Shown here in pieces: positions 36,724 to 46,826 of a DNA stretch of 64,000 nucleotides (positions are counted from its first letter, which is position 1; each line of letters starts with the position of its first letter). The stretch comes from Pseudarthrobacter sp. GA104 (GTDB lineage Bacteria > Actinomycetota > Actinomycetes > Actinomycetales > Micrococcaceae): the NCBI RefSeq assembly GCF_009741265.1, contig NZ_WOWL01000001.1, forward strand, positions 372,001 to 436,000, read 5' to 3'. Under the pieces are notes generated by a model, which did no database searches, had not been told where the DNA came from, and was given only the letters and a program-made list of their open reading frames with translations. The position numbers and the translations under genes are program-made.

Positions 36724-37464
36724 TCAGCGCTGCTGGTGCCCGCGGCTCAGCCGGTTGCCGAACACGCCCGGACGCGGACGCGGAGGGAGGGACTGGATGT
36801 GCGGCACCGGGGCGGCGGAGCCCGTGTTGACCGCGCGCAGCGCGCGGGCAAACAACTTGGCGTCCTGGACTGCCTGCAGCCCGTCAGCCTCAGCGCTGAT
36901 CCGGAGGACGATGTCTTCCTGCGCAATGGTGCCGCTATAGCCGTGGTCGGCTTCGCACTGGGGATCCCCGCAGCTGGCAGGGCCCATGTCCAGCCGCTGG
37001 CCGCCGGACCAGGCGATGGACAGCGTCACCTCGCGCACGGGATCCGATGGCTTATAGTTCTGCGGCTGGGCGTACATGTAGCTGAGCACCACGGAGCGGA
37101 TCTGCGCCACGGGGACGGATTCCGTGGAGATCTGGGCCACGATCTGTTCACCGGCCTCGTCCAGCTGCTGGTCGTCCACGTGGGTAATCACCAGCATGTC
37201 CGCGGTCAGCACCAGAACGGTGATGTGGCGCCGGACCTCGGCCCGGTCAAAGTGGGTTTCCAGGTGCACCAGGTGGGCAACACAGTCGCGGCCGTCCAAG
37301 GCGTCGTCCACCACGTCGGCAACAAGGCGCGGGTAGAAACCGGCCTTCTGCAGTGCGCCGTCCAGGCTTTGGCCCTGGGCACCGTGGTTATGTGAGCTGT
37401 GGCGGACTGCCTGGTTTTCATTGCCGGGCGTTTCGGGCGCCGACGCGGGAGGCTGTGAGCTCAT
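36724..37464 (-). CDS. DUF5998 family protein
   Basis: A 246-residue soluble protein of the actinobacterial DUF5998 family; no function is known to me. Recognisable blocks are GAQGQSLDGALQKAGFYPRLV, VAHLVHLETHFDRAEVRRHI, VLVLTADMLVITHVDD and the Cys/His-containing ASCGDPQCEADHGYSG, which could hold a metal. The C-terminal 30 residues are Pro/Arg-rich and probably disordered. ATG 37464 has GGGGGA immediately upstream. It heads the unit with the phosphodiesterase and tdk. Confidence 0.87.
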   Translation of the reverse strand: MSSQPPASAPETPGNENQAVRHSSHNHGAQGQSLDGALQKAGFYPRLVADVVDDALDGRDCVAHLVHLETHFDRAEVRRHITVLVLTADMLVITHVDDQQLDEAGEQIVAQISTESVPVAQIRSVVLSYMYAQPQNYKPSDPVREVTLSIAWSGGQRLDMGPASCGDPQCEADHGYSGTIAQEDIVLRISAEADGLQAVQDAKLFARALRAVNTGSAAPVPHIQSLPPRPRPGVFGNRLSRGHQQR

Positions 37465-37506
37465 TCCCCCATTTTCACAGATGGGCCGGTCACATTGCTA
37501 ACCGCG

Positions 37507-40191
37507 TCAGCCGAGCATGGCCCGGCGGGCGCTGTCCGTGCGCTGGGCCGCGTTGCCGATCCGGACGTCCGCCGCCAGGATAACCGCCCCGGAGGCGCCG
37601 CAAAGCACCGGATTGAATTCCAGCAGCGCGATCTCGGGGTGGCTGTCCTTCAGCCACGCGAGCCTGCCGGCAAGGTCCTCGAGTGCGGCGACGTCCACTG
37701 CGGGCAGGCCCTGGTAGCCGAACAGCTTCCGGGCCGCCCGCGGTCCGCGGATGAAATCATGCACGTCCGCCGCGGACAGGGGCGGCACCCGGTGGGCCCA
37801 GTCGTCCAGCAGGTTGACGGCGTCGCCCGCCAGGCCGAAGGAGATGACCGGCCCCAGGAGCGGGTCTTCGATGGCCCGGAACGTGCAGGCCTGGCCAACG
37901 GGCGCCATGGTCTGCACCTCCAGGGCGGGGTCGCCGTAACGGGACAGGATGCGGCGCATCTGCAGCACGTTCAGGCGCAGGGACTCGGCGTCCTGGATGT
38001 CCAGCCGCACTCCCCCGAGGTCCAGCCGGTGGCGCAGCGAGGGGTCGGTGGTTTTCAGCGCTACCGGCCAGCCGAGGGCCTCCGCGGCCTCCACCGCCTC
38101 GTCGGGGCTGTCAAAACCGGCAGAGGGCAGTACGGTGATGCCGTAGTGGCCCAGGAGGGAACGCGTGGCCGCCGGATCCAGCTGTTTGAGCTGCTCGCCT
38201 TTTACGTCCCGGAGGTGGGCCTCGAGTTCTGCCCGGGCTGCCTGGGGATCGCAGCCTTCGGGTTCAACGAAGTGTCCATGGTCGCGGGAGACCCACTCGG
38301 CATACCGCACCACGGCCGCGAGCGCGGCCACGGCGGCGCCGGGGTTGGAAAAGCAGGGCACGGCGCGTTCCCCGGCCCCCACCATCCCCTCAACGTAGAC
38401 AGAGGGATCCAGGATCCCCGTGAACGCGGCCACCACGGGCTTTCCGGACTTCACGGAGCATTCGGCCAGCACGTCGGCGATGCTGTCCACGGTGAGCCCG
38501 CGGGCCGGAAGCAGGGCAGCGACGGCTGCGTGGACGGCGTCCGACTCCAGCGCCGCGAGCAGGGCCGAACGCAGGGCGGGAAGGGCCACCGACTGGCCGG
38601 CGTCGAGGTCCACCCCGGCCACTACCTGGCCAATGCCCAGGCCGTGCGAGGCGGCACTGTCTGCCACCACCTTGCCCAGCGCCTGGGAGTTGCTGAAGAT
38701 GGCAAGGCCGGGCCCGGCCGGGAGCGGCTGGCCGGAGACGACCTGGGCAACATCCACCAGCTGCTCTATGGTTTCCACCCGGATGACGCCGGACTGGCGC
38801 AGCATGGCGTCCAGGGCGCCCGCCGGCGCCTGGGTGGTGCGGACGGCGTGCCCGGGCGGCAGGCGCAGCCCCATGGCGTCGGACTTGGCCACGATCACCG
38901 GCTTGATGCGCGCCAGCCGGCGGGCCAGCCGGGAGAACTTGCGCGGGTTGCCGATGGATTCCAGGTACAGGCCGACTGCCGAGGTGTCGGCGTCGTCCTC
39001 CCAGTACTGCATCATGTCGTTGCCGGAAACATCGGCGCGGTTGCCGGCGGAGAGGAAGGTGGACAGGCCCAGCCGGCGCCTGCTGGAGGCGGCATAGAGC
39101 GAGACGCCGATGGCGGCCGACTGGGAGAACAGCCCCAGGCTGCCCCGCAGCGGCATCGCGGGCGCCATGGAAGCGTTCAACGACACGTTGGGGTGGGTGT
39201 TCACAATTCCCAGGGACGCCGGTCCTATCACCCGCATGCCGTTGGCCCGGGCCTGCCGCACGAGGTCCCGCTGCCTCGCGAGGCCGCGTTCGCCGTCGTC
39301 CGCGAAGCCTGCCGAAGCAACCACCAGTCCCTTCACCCCGGCCGCGGCGCAGTCGGCCACGACGGCGGCGACTTCCTCGTAGGGGACGGCCACCACCGCA
39401 AGCTGGACGGGCTCGGGGACTTCGGAGAGCCTGCCGAAGGACATCATGCCCGCCAGTTCCAGCGCCTCGGGGTTGATGGCGTACACGCTGCCGCGGAAGC
39501 CGCCCTCGATGATGTGCTCCAGCAGCTGGTACCCCACGGTCCCCCATTTTCGGCTGGCACCGATGACGGCAACGGACGACGGCGTCAGCAGGTCGCGGAC
39601 GCTCCTCGCCTCTGCGCGGTGCTCACGGGATTCCATCACCGCCCGGGACCTCTCGGTGGGGTCGATGTTGAACTCCAGGCTCACGACGCCGTCGTCAAAA
39701 TGCCGTTTGACGTCATACCCGGCATCGGAAAAGACCATCAGCATCTTGCGGTTCTCCGGCAGCACTTCGGCGCTGAAGCGGCGGATGCCGTTTTCGTGGG
39801 CGGCGGCGGCAAGGTGTTCCAGCAGGATGGAGCCAATGCCCCTCCCCTGGTGGGCGTCCGCGATGTTGAACGCCACCTCTGCCTCCGCGGGGTCGTCGAG
39901 CCGGTCATAACGGCCGATGCCGACGATTTCACCGCCGATGGTGATGACGAACGCCACCCGGTCCCGGTAATCCACCTCGGTGAACCGCTTGAGCTCCTTG
40001 CTGGAGAGCCTGGCCTTGAACGCGAAGAAGCGCATGTAGATTGAATTCTGCGACTGTCCCATGTGGAATGCCTGGACGGCGTCCGCATCCGAGGGATGGA
40101 TTGGCCGCAGATGCGCGGTTCCGCCGTCGCGCAGGACGACATCGGCTTCCCAATGTTCCGGATATTCGCCGTCCACGGACTGATCCACCAT
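37507..40191 (-). CDS. GNAT acetyltransferase fused to ADP-forming acyl-CoA synthetase-like domains
   Basis: An 894-residue Pat-type protein. The N-terminal GNAT domain (about 20-180) has the acetyl-CoA loop HQGRGIGSILLEHLA. Next come a CoA-binding Rossmann domain (from about 205, VAVIGASRKWGTVGYQLLEHI), a succinyl-CoA-ligase-like domain (about 360-500) and an ATP-grasp domain in the last 220 residues. Relatives acetylate lysines of acyl-CoA synthetases and respond to cyclic nucleotides or amino acids through extra domains; here the GNAT part is N-terminal, as in many actinobacteria. ATG 40191 sits 6 nt after TAGGCT, suggesting a leaderless mRNA. It is divergent from parC. Direct targets are unknown. 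Confidence 0.9.
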   Translation of the reverse strand: MVDQSVDGEYPEHWEADVVLRDGGTAHLRPIHPSDADAVQAFHMGQSQNSIYMRFFAFKARLSSKELKRFTEVDYRDRVAFVITIGGEIVGIGRYDRLDDPAEAEVAFNIADAHQGRGIGSILLEHLAAAAHENGIRRFSAEVLPENRKMLMVFSDAGYDVKRHFDDGVVSLEFNIDPTERSRAVMESREHRAEARSVRDLLTPSSVAVIGASRKWGTVGYQLLEHIIEGGFRGSVYAINPEALELAGMMSFGRLSEVPEPVQLAVVAVPYEEVAAVVADCAAAGVKGLVVASAGFADDGERGLARQRDLVRQARANGMRVIGPASLGIVNTHPNVSLNASMAPAMPLRGSLGLFSQSAAIGVSLYAASSRRRLGLSTFLSAGNRADVSGNDMMQYWEDDADTSAVGLYLESIGNPRKFSRLARRLARIKPVIVAKSDAMGLRLPPGHAVRTTQAPAGALDAMLRQSGVIRVETIEQLVDVAQVVSGQPLPAGPGLAIFSNSQALGKVVADSAASHGLGIGQVVAGVDLDAGQSVALPALRSALLAALESDAVHAAVAALLPARGLTVDSIADVLAECSVKSGKPVVAAFTGILDPSVYVEGMVGAGERAVPCFSNPGAAVAALAAVVRYAEWVSRDHGHFVEPEGCDPQAARAELEAHLRDVKGEQLKQLDPAATRSLLGHYGITVLPSAGFDSPDEAVEAAEALGWPVALKTTDPSLRHRLDLGGVRLDIQDAESLRLNVLQMRRILSRYGDPALEVQTMAPVGQACTFRAIEDPLLGPVISFGLAGDAVNLLDDWAHRVPPLSAADVHDFIRGPRAARKLFGYQGLPAVDVAALEDLAGRLAWLKDSHPEIALLEFNPVLCGASGAVILAADVRIGNAAQRTDSARRAMLG

Positions 40192-40279
40192 AGGCTTAGC
40201 CTAGCCAAAAACTCCCGCAGCACCGCCGCTCGCGCACAATAAACCGTTTGCACAGCACTCCAGAAGGATCTACCCACCC

Positions 40280-42799
40280 ATGGCCCGCCGCCAAAGCCCA
40301 GCCCCCACCGTGGAAGACAGCACCCCCTACACGGAGAACATCGTGGACATCGATGTCACCTCCGAAATGGAGGGGTCCTTCCTGGAGTACGCGTATTCGG
40401 TGATTTACTCGCGGGCCCTTCCCGACGCCCGCGACGGGCTCAAGCCGGTGCAGCGCCGCATCCTCTACATGATGAGCGATATGGGCCTGCGCCCCGACCG
40501 CGGCCACGTGAAGAGCGCCCGCGTGGTGGGCGAGGTCATGGGAAAGCTGCACCCGCACGGCGATACCGCCATCTACGACGCCATGGTGCGCATGGCGCAG
40601 GACTTCTCGCTGCGGCTGCCCCTCATTGACGGGCACGGCAACTTCGGCTCGCTCGACGACGGCCCTGCGGCTCCGCGGTATACGGAGGCACGGCTGGCCG
40701 CCGCCGCCCTCACCCTCACCGACCACCTCGATGAAGACGTGGTGGACTTTGTCCCCAACTACGACAACCAGCTGACCCAGCCGGACGTCCTGCCGGCAGC
40801 GTTCCCCAACCTGCTGGTCAACGGTGCCACCGGCATCGCCGTCGGCATGGCCACCAACATGGCCCCGCACAACCTCGTGGAGGTCATCGCGGCCGCGCGG
40901 CACCTGATTGCCAACCCGGACGCGACGCTGGAGGACATCATGCGCTTCGTGCCCGGCCCGGACCTGCCCAGCGGCGGGCGCATCGTGGGCCTGGACGGCA
41001 TCCGCGACGCCTACGCCACCGGGCGAGGGTCCTTCAAGACCCGGGCCAAGGTGGAAATCGAGCAGCTTTCCGCGCGGCGGACCGGCCTGGTGGTCACCGA
41101 GCTCCCCTACATGGTGGGCCCGGAGAAGGTCATCGAGAAGATCAAGGACGCCGTCAATGCCAAGAAGCTGACCGGCATCAGCGACATCGTCGACCTGACG
41201 GACCGGAAGCACGGCCTGCGGCTGGTCATCGAACTGAAGAACGGCTTCAACCCCAACGCCGTCCTCCAGCAGCTCTACCGCTACTCGCCGATGGAGGACT
41301 CCTTCGGCATCAACAATGTCACCCTGGTGGACGGGCAGCCGCAGACCCTGGGCCTGGTGCAGCTGCTCACCGTCTACGTGAACCACCGGATCGACGTGGT
41401 GCGCCGCCGGACCGTCTTCCGGCTGGGAAAGAAGAAGGACCGCCTCCACCTGGTGGAGGGCCTCCTCATCGCCATTGTGGACATCGACGAAGTCATCCAG
41501 ATCATCCGGTCCTCGGATGAGGCCGCCGCCGCCAGGGCCCGGCTGATGTCCATCTACGACCTCACGGAAATCCAGGCGAACTACATCCTGGAACTGCGCC
41601 TCCGCCAGCTGACCAAGTACTCCCGGATCGAGCTCGAGAAGGAACAGGACGAGCTCCGCCGCGAGATCGCGGAGCTGGAGGCCATCCTGGGCTCAGAGGA
41701 ACGGCTGCGCACGCTGGTGTCCGACGAACTGGGCGCCATCGCCGAAGAGCACGGCACGCCGCGGCGGACGGTCCTGCTGGAATCAGAGGCTGTGGCCCCC
41801 ACCGTTGCCGCCGACCTCGCCCTGGCCGCGGGAAAGAAGGGCAAGGCCGCGCCGCTGGCCCTGGAAATCGCCGACGACCCCTGCTGGGCAATCCTGACCG
41901 CGTCCGGGCAGGTGGCCCGCACCAGCAACCAGGAGCCGCTGGCGGAGGCCGGCCCCCGGGCCAAGCACGATGTCTACACGTCCGTGGTCAAGACCTCGGC
42001 GCGGGGCGAAATCGCTGCGGTCACCTCGCAGGGGCGCATGCTGCGCCTCCAGGTGATGGACATGCCGGTCCTGCCCCCGGTCTCGGGCCTGCCGAACCTC
42101 GCCGGCGGGGTTCCCGCCAAGGATTTCCTGACCCTCCTGAAGGGGGAGACCCTGGTGGCGTTCGTCCCGCTGGACGAAGTGCTGGCCATTGGCACTGCCC
42201 AGGGAGTGGTGAAGCGGGTGCAGCCGGACTATCCGCTGAACCGGGAAGACTGGGACGTCATTTCCCTGAAGGACAAGGACTTTGTGGTCAACGTGGTGCC
42301 TGCGGGAGCCGATGATGCCGAGCTGGTGTTCCTGACCAGCCAGGCGCAGCTGCTGAAGTTTGGTGCCGCAAGCGTGCGGCCGCAGGGCCGTACGGCCGGC
42401 GGCATGGCAGGCATCAAGCTGGCGGCCGGGGACCGTGTACTGTACTTCGGCGCCATCCAGCCCAAGGACGAGGCCGCCGTTGTGGTGACCATCGCGGGAA
42501 CCACCGGCGCGCTTCCCGGCACCGCCCCCGGCACAGCCAAGGTGACCGCGTTCTCCGAGTATCCGGTGAAGGGGCGTGCGACAGCCGGAGTGCGGGCCCA
42601 CCGCTTCCTGAAGGGCGAGGACACGCTGCTGCTCGCCTGGGCAGGCCACGGCCCGGCCAAGGCGTCCTCGGCAGCCGGGGTCGCCAGGTCCCTGCCTCAG
42701 GAGCATGGCCGGCGTGACGGATCCGGCGTCCCGCTCTCCCAGCCGGTGGATGTGGTGGGTCCCGCCATGGCCTGGCCTGATCCCGCCCAGACTGCCTGA
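40280..42799 (+). CDS. parC: DNA gyrase/topoisomerase IV subunit A (ParC-type)
   Basis: An 839-residue type IIA topoisomerase breakage-rejoining subunit. The winged-helix region holds the quinolone-determining stretch [20 protein letters not shown], and the DNA-cleaving tyrosine lies in [10 protein letters not shown]. After the coiled-coil C-gate ([20 protein letters not shown]) comes a beta-pinwheel domain lacking a clear GyrA-box, which favours topoisomerase IV over gyrase. The parE partner lies at 51202-53310, pointing toward it. AAGGAT is about 12 nt before ATG 40280. A chromosome-decatenating role is inferred from the family. Confidence 0.92.
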   Translation: MARRQSPAPTVEDSTPYTENIVDIDVTSEMEGSFLEYAYSVIYSRALPDARDGLKPVQRRILYMMSDMGLRPDRGHVKSARVVGEVMGKLHPHGDTAIYDAMVRMAQDFSLRLPLIDGHGNFGSLDDGPAAPRYTEARLAAAALTLTDHLDEDVVDFVPNYDNQLTQPDVLPAAFPNLLVNGATGIAVGMATNMAPHNLVEVIAAARHLIANPDATLEDIMRFVPGPDLPSGGRIVGLDGIRDAYATGRGSFKTRAKVEIEQLSARRTGLVVTELPYMVGPEKVIEKIKDAVNAKKLTGISDIVDLTDRKHGLRLVIELKNGFNPNAVLQQLYRYSPMEDSFGINNVTLVDGQPQTLGLVQLLTVYVNHRIDVVRRRTVFRLGKKKDRLHLVEGLLIAIVDIDEVIQIIRSSDEAAAARARLMSIYDLTEIQANYILELRLRQLTKYSRIELEKEQDELRREIAELEAILGSEERLRTLVSDELGAIAEEHGTPRRTVLLESEAVAPTVAADLALAAGKKGKAAPLALEIADDPCWAILTASGQVARTSNQEPLAEAGPRAKHDVYTSVVKTSARGEIAAVTSQGRMLRLQVMDMPVLPPVSGLPNLAGGVPAKDFLTLLKGETLVAFVPLDEVLAIGTAQGVVKRVQPDYPLNREDWDVISLKDKDFVVNVVPAGADDAELVFLTSQAQLLKFGAASVRPQGRTAGGMAGIKLAAGDRVLYFGAIQPKDEAAVVVTIAGTTGALPGTAPGTAKVTAFSEYPVKGRATAGVRAHRFLKGEDTLLLAWAGHGPAKASSAAGVARSLPQEHGRRDGSGVPLSQPVDVVGPAMAWPDPAQTA

Positions 42800-42818
42800 T
42801 CCAGCCTAGACTGCTTCC

Positions 42819-43337
42819 ATGCCTATCGTTCCTGATGAGAAGGACTGGACCTGGGTCCTGACCCGTCCCTGCCCGGAATGCTCTTTTGACGCTTCCACGG
42901 TGACGCCGTCAACGGTCCCCGGGACCATCGAAAACATGCTCCCCCGCTGGCGGGCCGTCCTGCGCAGGCCGGACGCCGCCGAGCGCCCGAACGAGCACAC
43001 CTGGTCGGCGCTGGAGTACGCCTGCCACGTCCGGGACGTCTTCAGCCTCTTTGACCAGAGGCTGAACCTCATGCTGGATTCGGACGACGCCAGGTTCGAG
43101 AACTGGGACCAGGACCGGACAGCGCTGGACAAGGACTACGCCAACGCCGATCCCGCCGTGGTGAGCGCTGAACTGGCCGCAGAGGGCAAGCAGGTGGCGG
43201 AGTCCTTTGCCGGCGTCCGCGAAGCGGAGTGGGGACGGAAAGGGCTGCGCAGCAACGGTTCTGAATTCACCGTCCTGACCCTCGCCCAGTACTTCCTGCA
43301 CGACGTCGTCCATCACCTTCACGACGTGGACGGCTGA
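42819..43337 (+). CDS. DinB family protein
   Basis: A 172-residue DinB/YfiT-like four-helix-bundle protein; the family includes mycothiol- and bacillithiol-dependent enzymes. The metal site would be H70 in EYACHVRDVF together with H161 and H165 in FLHDVVHHLHDVDG. An N-terminal RPCPECSFD motif (Cys18, Cys21) is typical of the actinobacterial subgroup. TAGACT (42807-42812) lies 6 nt before ATG 42819, with no ribosome-binding site, so a leaderless mRNA is likely. Its 3' end overlaps the convergent cydDC gene by 19 nt. Substrate unknown; mycothiol use is a guess from taxonomy. Confidence 0.88.
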   Translation: MPIVPDEKDWTWVLTRPCPECSFDASTVTPSTVPGTIENMLPRWRAVLRRPDAAERPNEHTWSALEYACHVRDVFSLFDQRLNLMLDSDDARFENWDQDRTALDKDYANADPAVVSAELAAEGKQVAESFAGVREAEWGRKGLRSNGSEFTVLTLAQYFLHDVVHHLHDVDG

Positions 43338-46300
43338 TCCCCCTCTGCCGCGGTAAGCGCATACGCCGTCGAGGCACGGGTCCGGGCATACGCAGGCGCG
43401 GGTGCGCGTCCTGTGTTCCCTGACCCGGCGGCCAGCACCAGGCGGGCGTCGCCGGGGGCGATGTCAGCGGGGTTGTGGGTCACCAGCACCACAGTGCGGT
43501 TCCGCAGCCCCGCGCGCAGGTCCGCCAGCATGTCCTGTGCCGATTCCGCATCCAGGTGGGCCGTCGGCTCGTCCAACAGGATCACCTCCGCGCCCGTCAT
43601 CAGCGTGCGGGCCACCGCCAGGCGCTGGCGCTCCCCTCCGCTCAGGAACGCACCGCCGGTACCGATCCGGGTGTCCAGGCCCGCCGCCAGCCCCTCCACC
43701 AGGCCGGACAGCCCAACGGACGCAAGCACATCCCGAAGTTCGGCGTCGCCGCCGGCAGCCCGGTCCCCGGAGGAACGCTTGCCCAGCAGCAGGTTGCCGC
43801 GGATGGTCGAGTCAAAGAGGTGGGCCTCCTGCGGGCACCACGCGGCCCGGCCGGTCACCCGGGCAGTCCCCGCGGCGGCCGGAAGGAAGCCCAGCAGGAC
43901 CGAGAGCAGGGTGGACTTTCCGGAGCCCGAGGGCCCGGTGACTGCCAGCCAACGCCCCGGTTCCGCAACCGCGTCCAGCCCGGCAAACACCGGCGCACCG
44001 CCCGGCCAGGCCGCGGCAAGGTTTTCGAGTTCGACGCCGGGAGCACAGTTGTGCCGGGGCGGCACCTCCTGCAGGCCGTCCGCAGCGCTGCCCACGGAAT
44101 CGGGGGCGGCGCGGTCCAGCGCGCCCGAGGCGGCGACGCGCCGCATGACCGTCCGGAGCGCCGGGAACTGGCGTACCGCCGTCGTCATCGCCGCGTAAGG
44201 TTCCACGAGCGCGAGGAGCAGCAGCACCACCACCGCCGCAGTGGCGGGCTCGAGGCGGCCCTCGAACACCGCGGGAGCCGCCAGCAAGGCGGCAGCGAAA
44301 GCCGCGGCGCAGCACGAAGCGGTGGTGATGGCGTGGCCCAGTCCGTCCGCCCAGGCCGAGCGCCGGGACGCCCGGGTGGCATCGCGGTCCTGCGCCCGCA
44401 GTCCTGCAAGGACAGCGAAGGCAACGCCGTTGGCGTGCAGCTCGGCCCTGGCATCAAGGGCTGCGGAAATGCGCCGCAGCACTCCGGACCTCAGAACCTG
44501 TTCGGCGCTGGCAGATTTCCGGTCAGCCCACAGTGCCAGGGCCGGCGCCATGAACAGGCTGGCCGCGGCGGCGGCCAGGACGGCCGGCAGCGCGGCCGGC
44601 ACCAGCAGGCCGGTAGTGGCCAGTGCCAGCGCGGAGACGGCAAGGGCGGTAACGGGCGGCAGCACAACGCGGGGCAGGAGGTCGCGGACGGTATCGACGT
44701 CGTCAATCACCGATCCCAGGACGTTGCCGCCCTGGAGCAGGCGGCGGAGTGCGAGCGCCCTGCGGCTCAGCGACTCCCACAGCTGTCCGCGGAGCCGGGT
44801 GAGGGCGGCAAACACCGCATCATGCAGGAGGAGCCGTTCCCAGTAACGGAGCACCGCCCGCCCGATTCCGAAGAACCGCACCCCCACGATGGCGGTCAGC
44901 AGGTACAGGATGGGCGGCTGCCCGCTGGCCCGGATGATCAGCCAGCCGGACAGACCGGACAGCGCCACTGCGAAGACTGCGGCCAGCGTGCCCACCACCG
45001 CGGCGGCCGCGAACTTGCCGCGCACCGGCGCAAGGAGCACTGCGAGCAGTCGGGCGGTGGCGCGGCTGTCGGCTGGTTCGGCCGCGGCGGGGATTGTGGC
45101 GCGGGCAGCCGTGCCGGCTGTGCTGGCTGAGTCGTCGGCCGTTTCGCCGGCGGCAGAGCCGGCCGCGGCAGCTGGTCGTGCCCGGAATGCATCCGCCGGG
45201 TGCGCGGCGGCGGGTACTGTCCGGCCCGGCCCTCCCACGGGCACCACGTGGTCCGCGAGGCTGCGGGTGCGTTCATTGTGCGCCACCAGGATCACCGTCA
45301 CCCGGCCCCGGAGCTTCCTGATGGCCTCCTCGACGGCCATCGCCGAGGCGTCGTCCAGGTGCGCGGTGGGCTCGTCGAGCAGCAGGACGGTGGCTCCGGC
45401 CTCGATCTTCGCCAGCCCCCGGGCCAGGGCGACCCTCCGCAGCTCGCCCGGGCTCAGTTCCGCCGGGTGCTGTTGGGCCAGGTGGCCGGCGGCAGCGCGG
45501 TCCAGGCAGGCGCGTGCGGCGGCTTCCGCGCCTGCATGGCCGCTGGCGCCAGGGATGTCCCCGGAAACGTAGAGCACCACCTCATCCAGGACGGTTTCCG
45601 CGAGCATCGCGGGGTGTTGCGGCACCCAGGCCAGGGCGGTCCGGTCCAGGCCCTGGACCGTGCCGGTTACCGTCGTGCCGCCGCCGTCGCCAATGGTCCC
45701 GGCCAGGACGCCGAGGACCGTGCTCTTTCCTGCGCCGCTGGCGCCGTCCAGGGCGGTGATCCTGCCTTGGGGTGCCGAGAAGGTGAGCGGGCCGACGGCG
45801 GGCCCTGACCTTCCGCCGTAGCTCACGGCAAGGTCCGTGACGGTGACCGGCGCCCCGGGCCTTCCTGCCTTGGCTGCAGGAAGCGGGCGGGGCTCGGGAG
45901 CATCCGTGACAGCGGCGGCTGCGGCGAGGGCAACCCGGCCGTCGTCGCTGGCGTGGTGGGCGGTGCCCAGTTCCCGCAGCGGAAGATAGCAGTCCGGCGC
46001 CAGGATCAGGGCAAGCAGGCCTGCTTCGAGCGGCATGTCGCCGTGCACCAGGCGGACACCGATGAACACCGCAACCACAGCGACGGAGATGGTTGCGATC
46101 AGTTCCAGCGCCAGGGCCGACAGGAAGGCCGTGCGCAGGGTTCCGATGGTGCGGGCGCGGTATTCCTCCGAGATCTCCTCCAGCGCCTTGCGCTGCGCCG
46201 TGGCCCGGCCGAGTCCCACCAGGACGGGCAGTCCTTTGGCGAGCTCCAGCATGTGGGCGGAGAGCCTTGCGAGGGAGGCCTGCGCCTCGCGGACGCTGTC

Positions 46301-46825
46301 CTCGGTATACCGGCCGATCAGCACCATGAACAACGGCACGAGCGGCACCGTCAGGACAATCACCACTGCGCTGAGCCAGTCGGCGAAAAGGATCCGCGCT
46401 CCCAGCAGCAGCGGAATCGTGGCGCAGTTCACCAGCGCGGGCAGGAACTGGGTGTAGTAGTTGTCCAGGGCGTCCAGGCCGCGGGTTGCCAAAACGGCGA
46501 GTCCGCCGTCGGCCGGTCCGGTCTCCCTTACGCCATTGCGCAGAGCCCGTTCAAGGAGCCCCGCGCGGAGCTCCTCCTTGATGCCAAGGGCGGCCCGGCG
46601 GGATGCAACGGCTTGTCCCCAGACCGTCAGGGACCGCAGGACCGCGCCGGCCAGTCCCAGGGGAATCTCGCCGGCCCAGCCAGGGTCCCCCGCCACCATT
46701 CCGGCGAGGGCTGATGCCACCGCCTGGCCCATGAGCACCAGGGACAACGCCTTGAGGGCAGCCAGCAGTCCCAGGAGGTAGAGGGCGGAGCGGGTGGCGG
46801 GACCGGGCGGGAAACTTGGCCGCAT
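43319..46825 (-). CDS. cydDC: Fused thiol-reductant ABC exporter CydD-CydC
   Basis: A single 1168-residue polypeptide with two ABC exporter halves. CydDC exports cysteine/glutathione-type reductants (or mycothiol-related thiols) and is needed to assemble cytochrome bd. Half 1: six membrane helices (about 10-290), Walker A GASGAGKST (about 361-369), signature LSPGELRRVALA, Walker B VLLLDEP, H-loop VAHN. Half 2: helices from about 640, Walker A GPSGSGKST, LSGGERQRLAVA, VILLDEP, VTHNP. Both halves look catalytically complete. A Pro/Ala-rich linker joins them. ATG 46825 is 1 nt after the cydB stop. The order is cydA-cydB-cydDC. Confidence 0.93.
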   Translation of the reverse strand: MRPSFPPGPATRSALYLLGLLAALKALSLVLMGQAVASALAGMVAGDPGWAGEIPLGLAGAVLRSLTVWGQAVASRRAALGIKEELRAGLLERALRNGVRETGPADGGLAVLATRGLDALDNYYTQFLPALVNCATIPLLLGARILFADWLSAVVIVLTVPLVPLFMVLIGRYTEDSVREAQASLARLSAHMLELAKGLPVLVGLGRATAQRKALEEISEEYRARTIGTLRTAFLSALALELIATISVAVVAVFIGVRLVHGDMPLEAGLLALILAPDCYLPLRELGTAHHASDDGRVALAAAAAVTDAPEPRPLPAAKAGRPGAPVTVTDLAVSYGGRSGPAVGPLTFSAPQGRITALDGASGAGKSTVLGVLAGTIGDGGGTTVTGTVQGLDRTALAWVPQHPAMLAETVLDEVVLYVSGDIPGASGHAGAEAAARACLDRAAAGHLAQQHPAELSPGELRRVALARGLAKIEAGATVLLLDEPTAHLDDASAMAVEEAIRKLRGRVTVILVAHNERTRSLADHVVPVGGPGRTVPAAAHPADAFRARPAAAAGSAAGETADDSASTAGTAARATIPAAAEPADSRATARLLAVLLAPVRGKFAAAAVVGTLAAVFAVALSGLSGWLIIRASGQPPILYLLTAIVGVRFFGIGRAVLRYWERLLLHDAVFAALTRLRGQLWESLSRRALALRRLLQGGNVLGSVIDDVDTVRDLLPRVVLPPVTALAVSALALATTGLLVPAALPAVLAAAAASLFMAPALALWADRKSASAEQVLRSGVLRRISAALDARAELHANGVAFAVLAGLRAQDRDATRASRRSAWADGLGHAITTASCCAAAFAAALLAAPAVFEGRLEPATAAVVVLLLLALVEPYAAMTTAVRQFPALRTVMRRVAASGALDRAAPDSVGSAADGLQEVPPRHNCAPGVELENLAAAWPGGAPVFAGLDAVAEPGRWLAVTGPSGSGKSTLLSVLLGFLPAAAGTARVTGRAAWCPQEAHLFDSTIRGNLLLGKRSSGDRAAGGDAELRDVLASVGLSGLVEGLAAGLDTRIGTGGAFLSGGERQRLAVARTLMTGAEVILLDEPTAHLDAESAQDMLADLRAGLRNRTVVLVTHNPADIAPGDARLVLAAGSGNTGRAPAPAYARTRASTAYALTAAEGDQPSTS

Positions 46826-46826
46826 G

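Noticed and set aside
37495..40044. An 849-codon plus-strand frame opposite the GNAT fusion gene
   Set aside because: Same shadow effect; no ribosome-binding site, no recognisable domain, and the minus-strand protein is clearly real.
40196..41449. A 417-codon minus-strand frame opposite the 5' part of parC
   Set aside because: Valine/aspartate/histidine-rich antisense product typical of GC-shadow frames; parC is intact on the plus strand.
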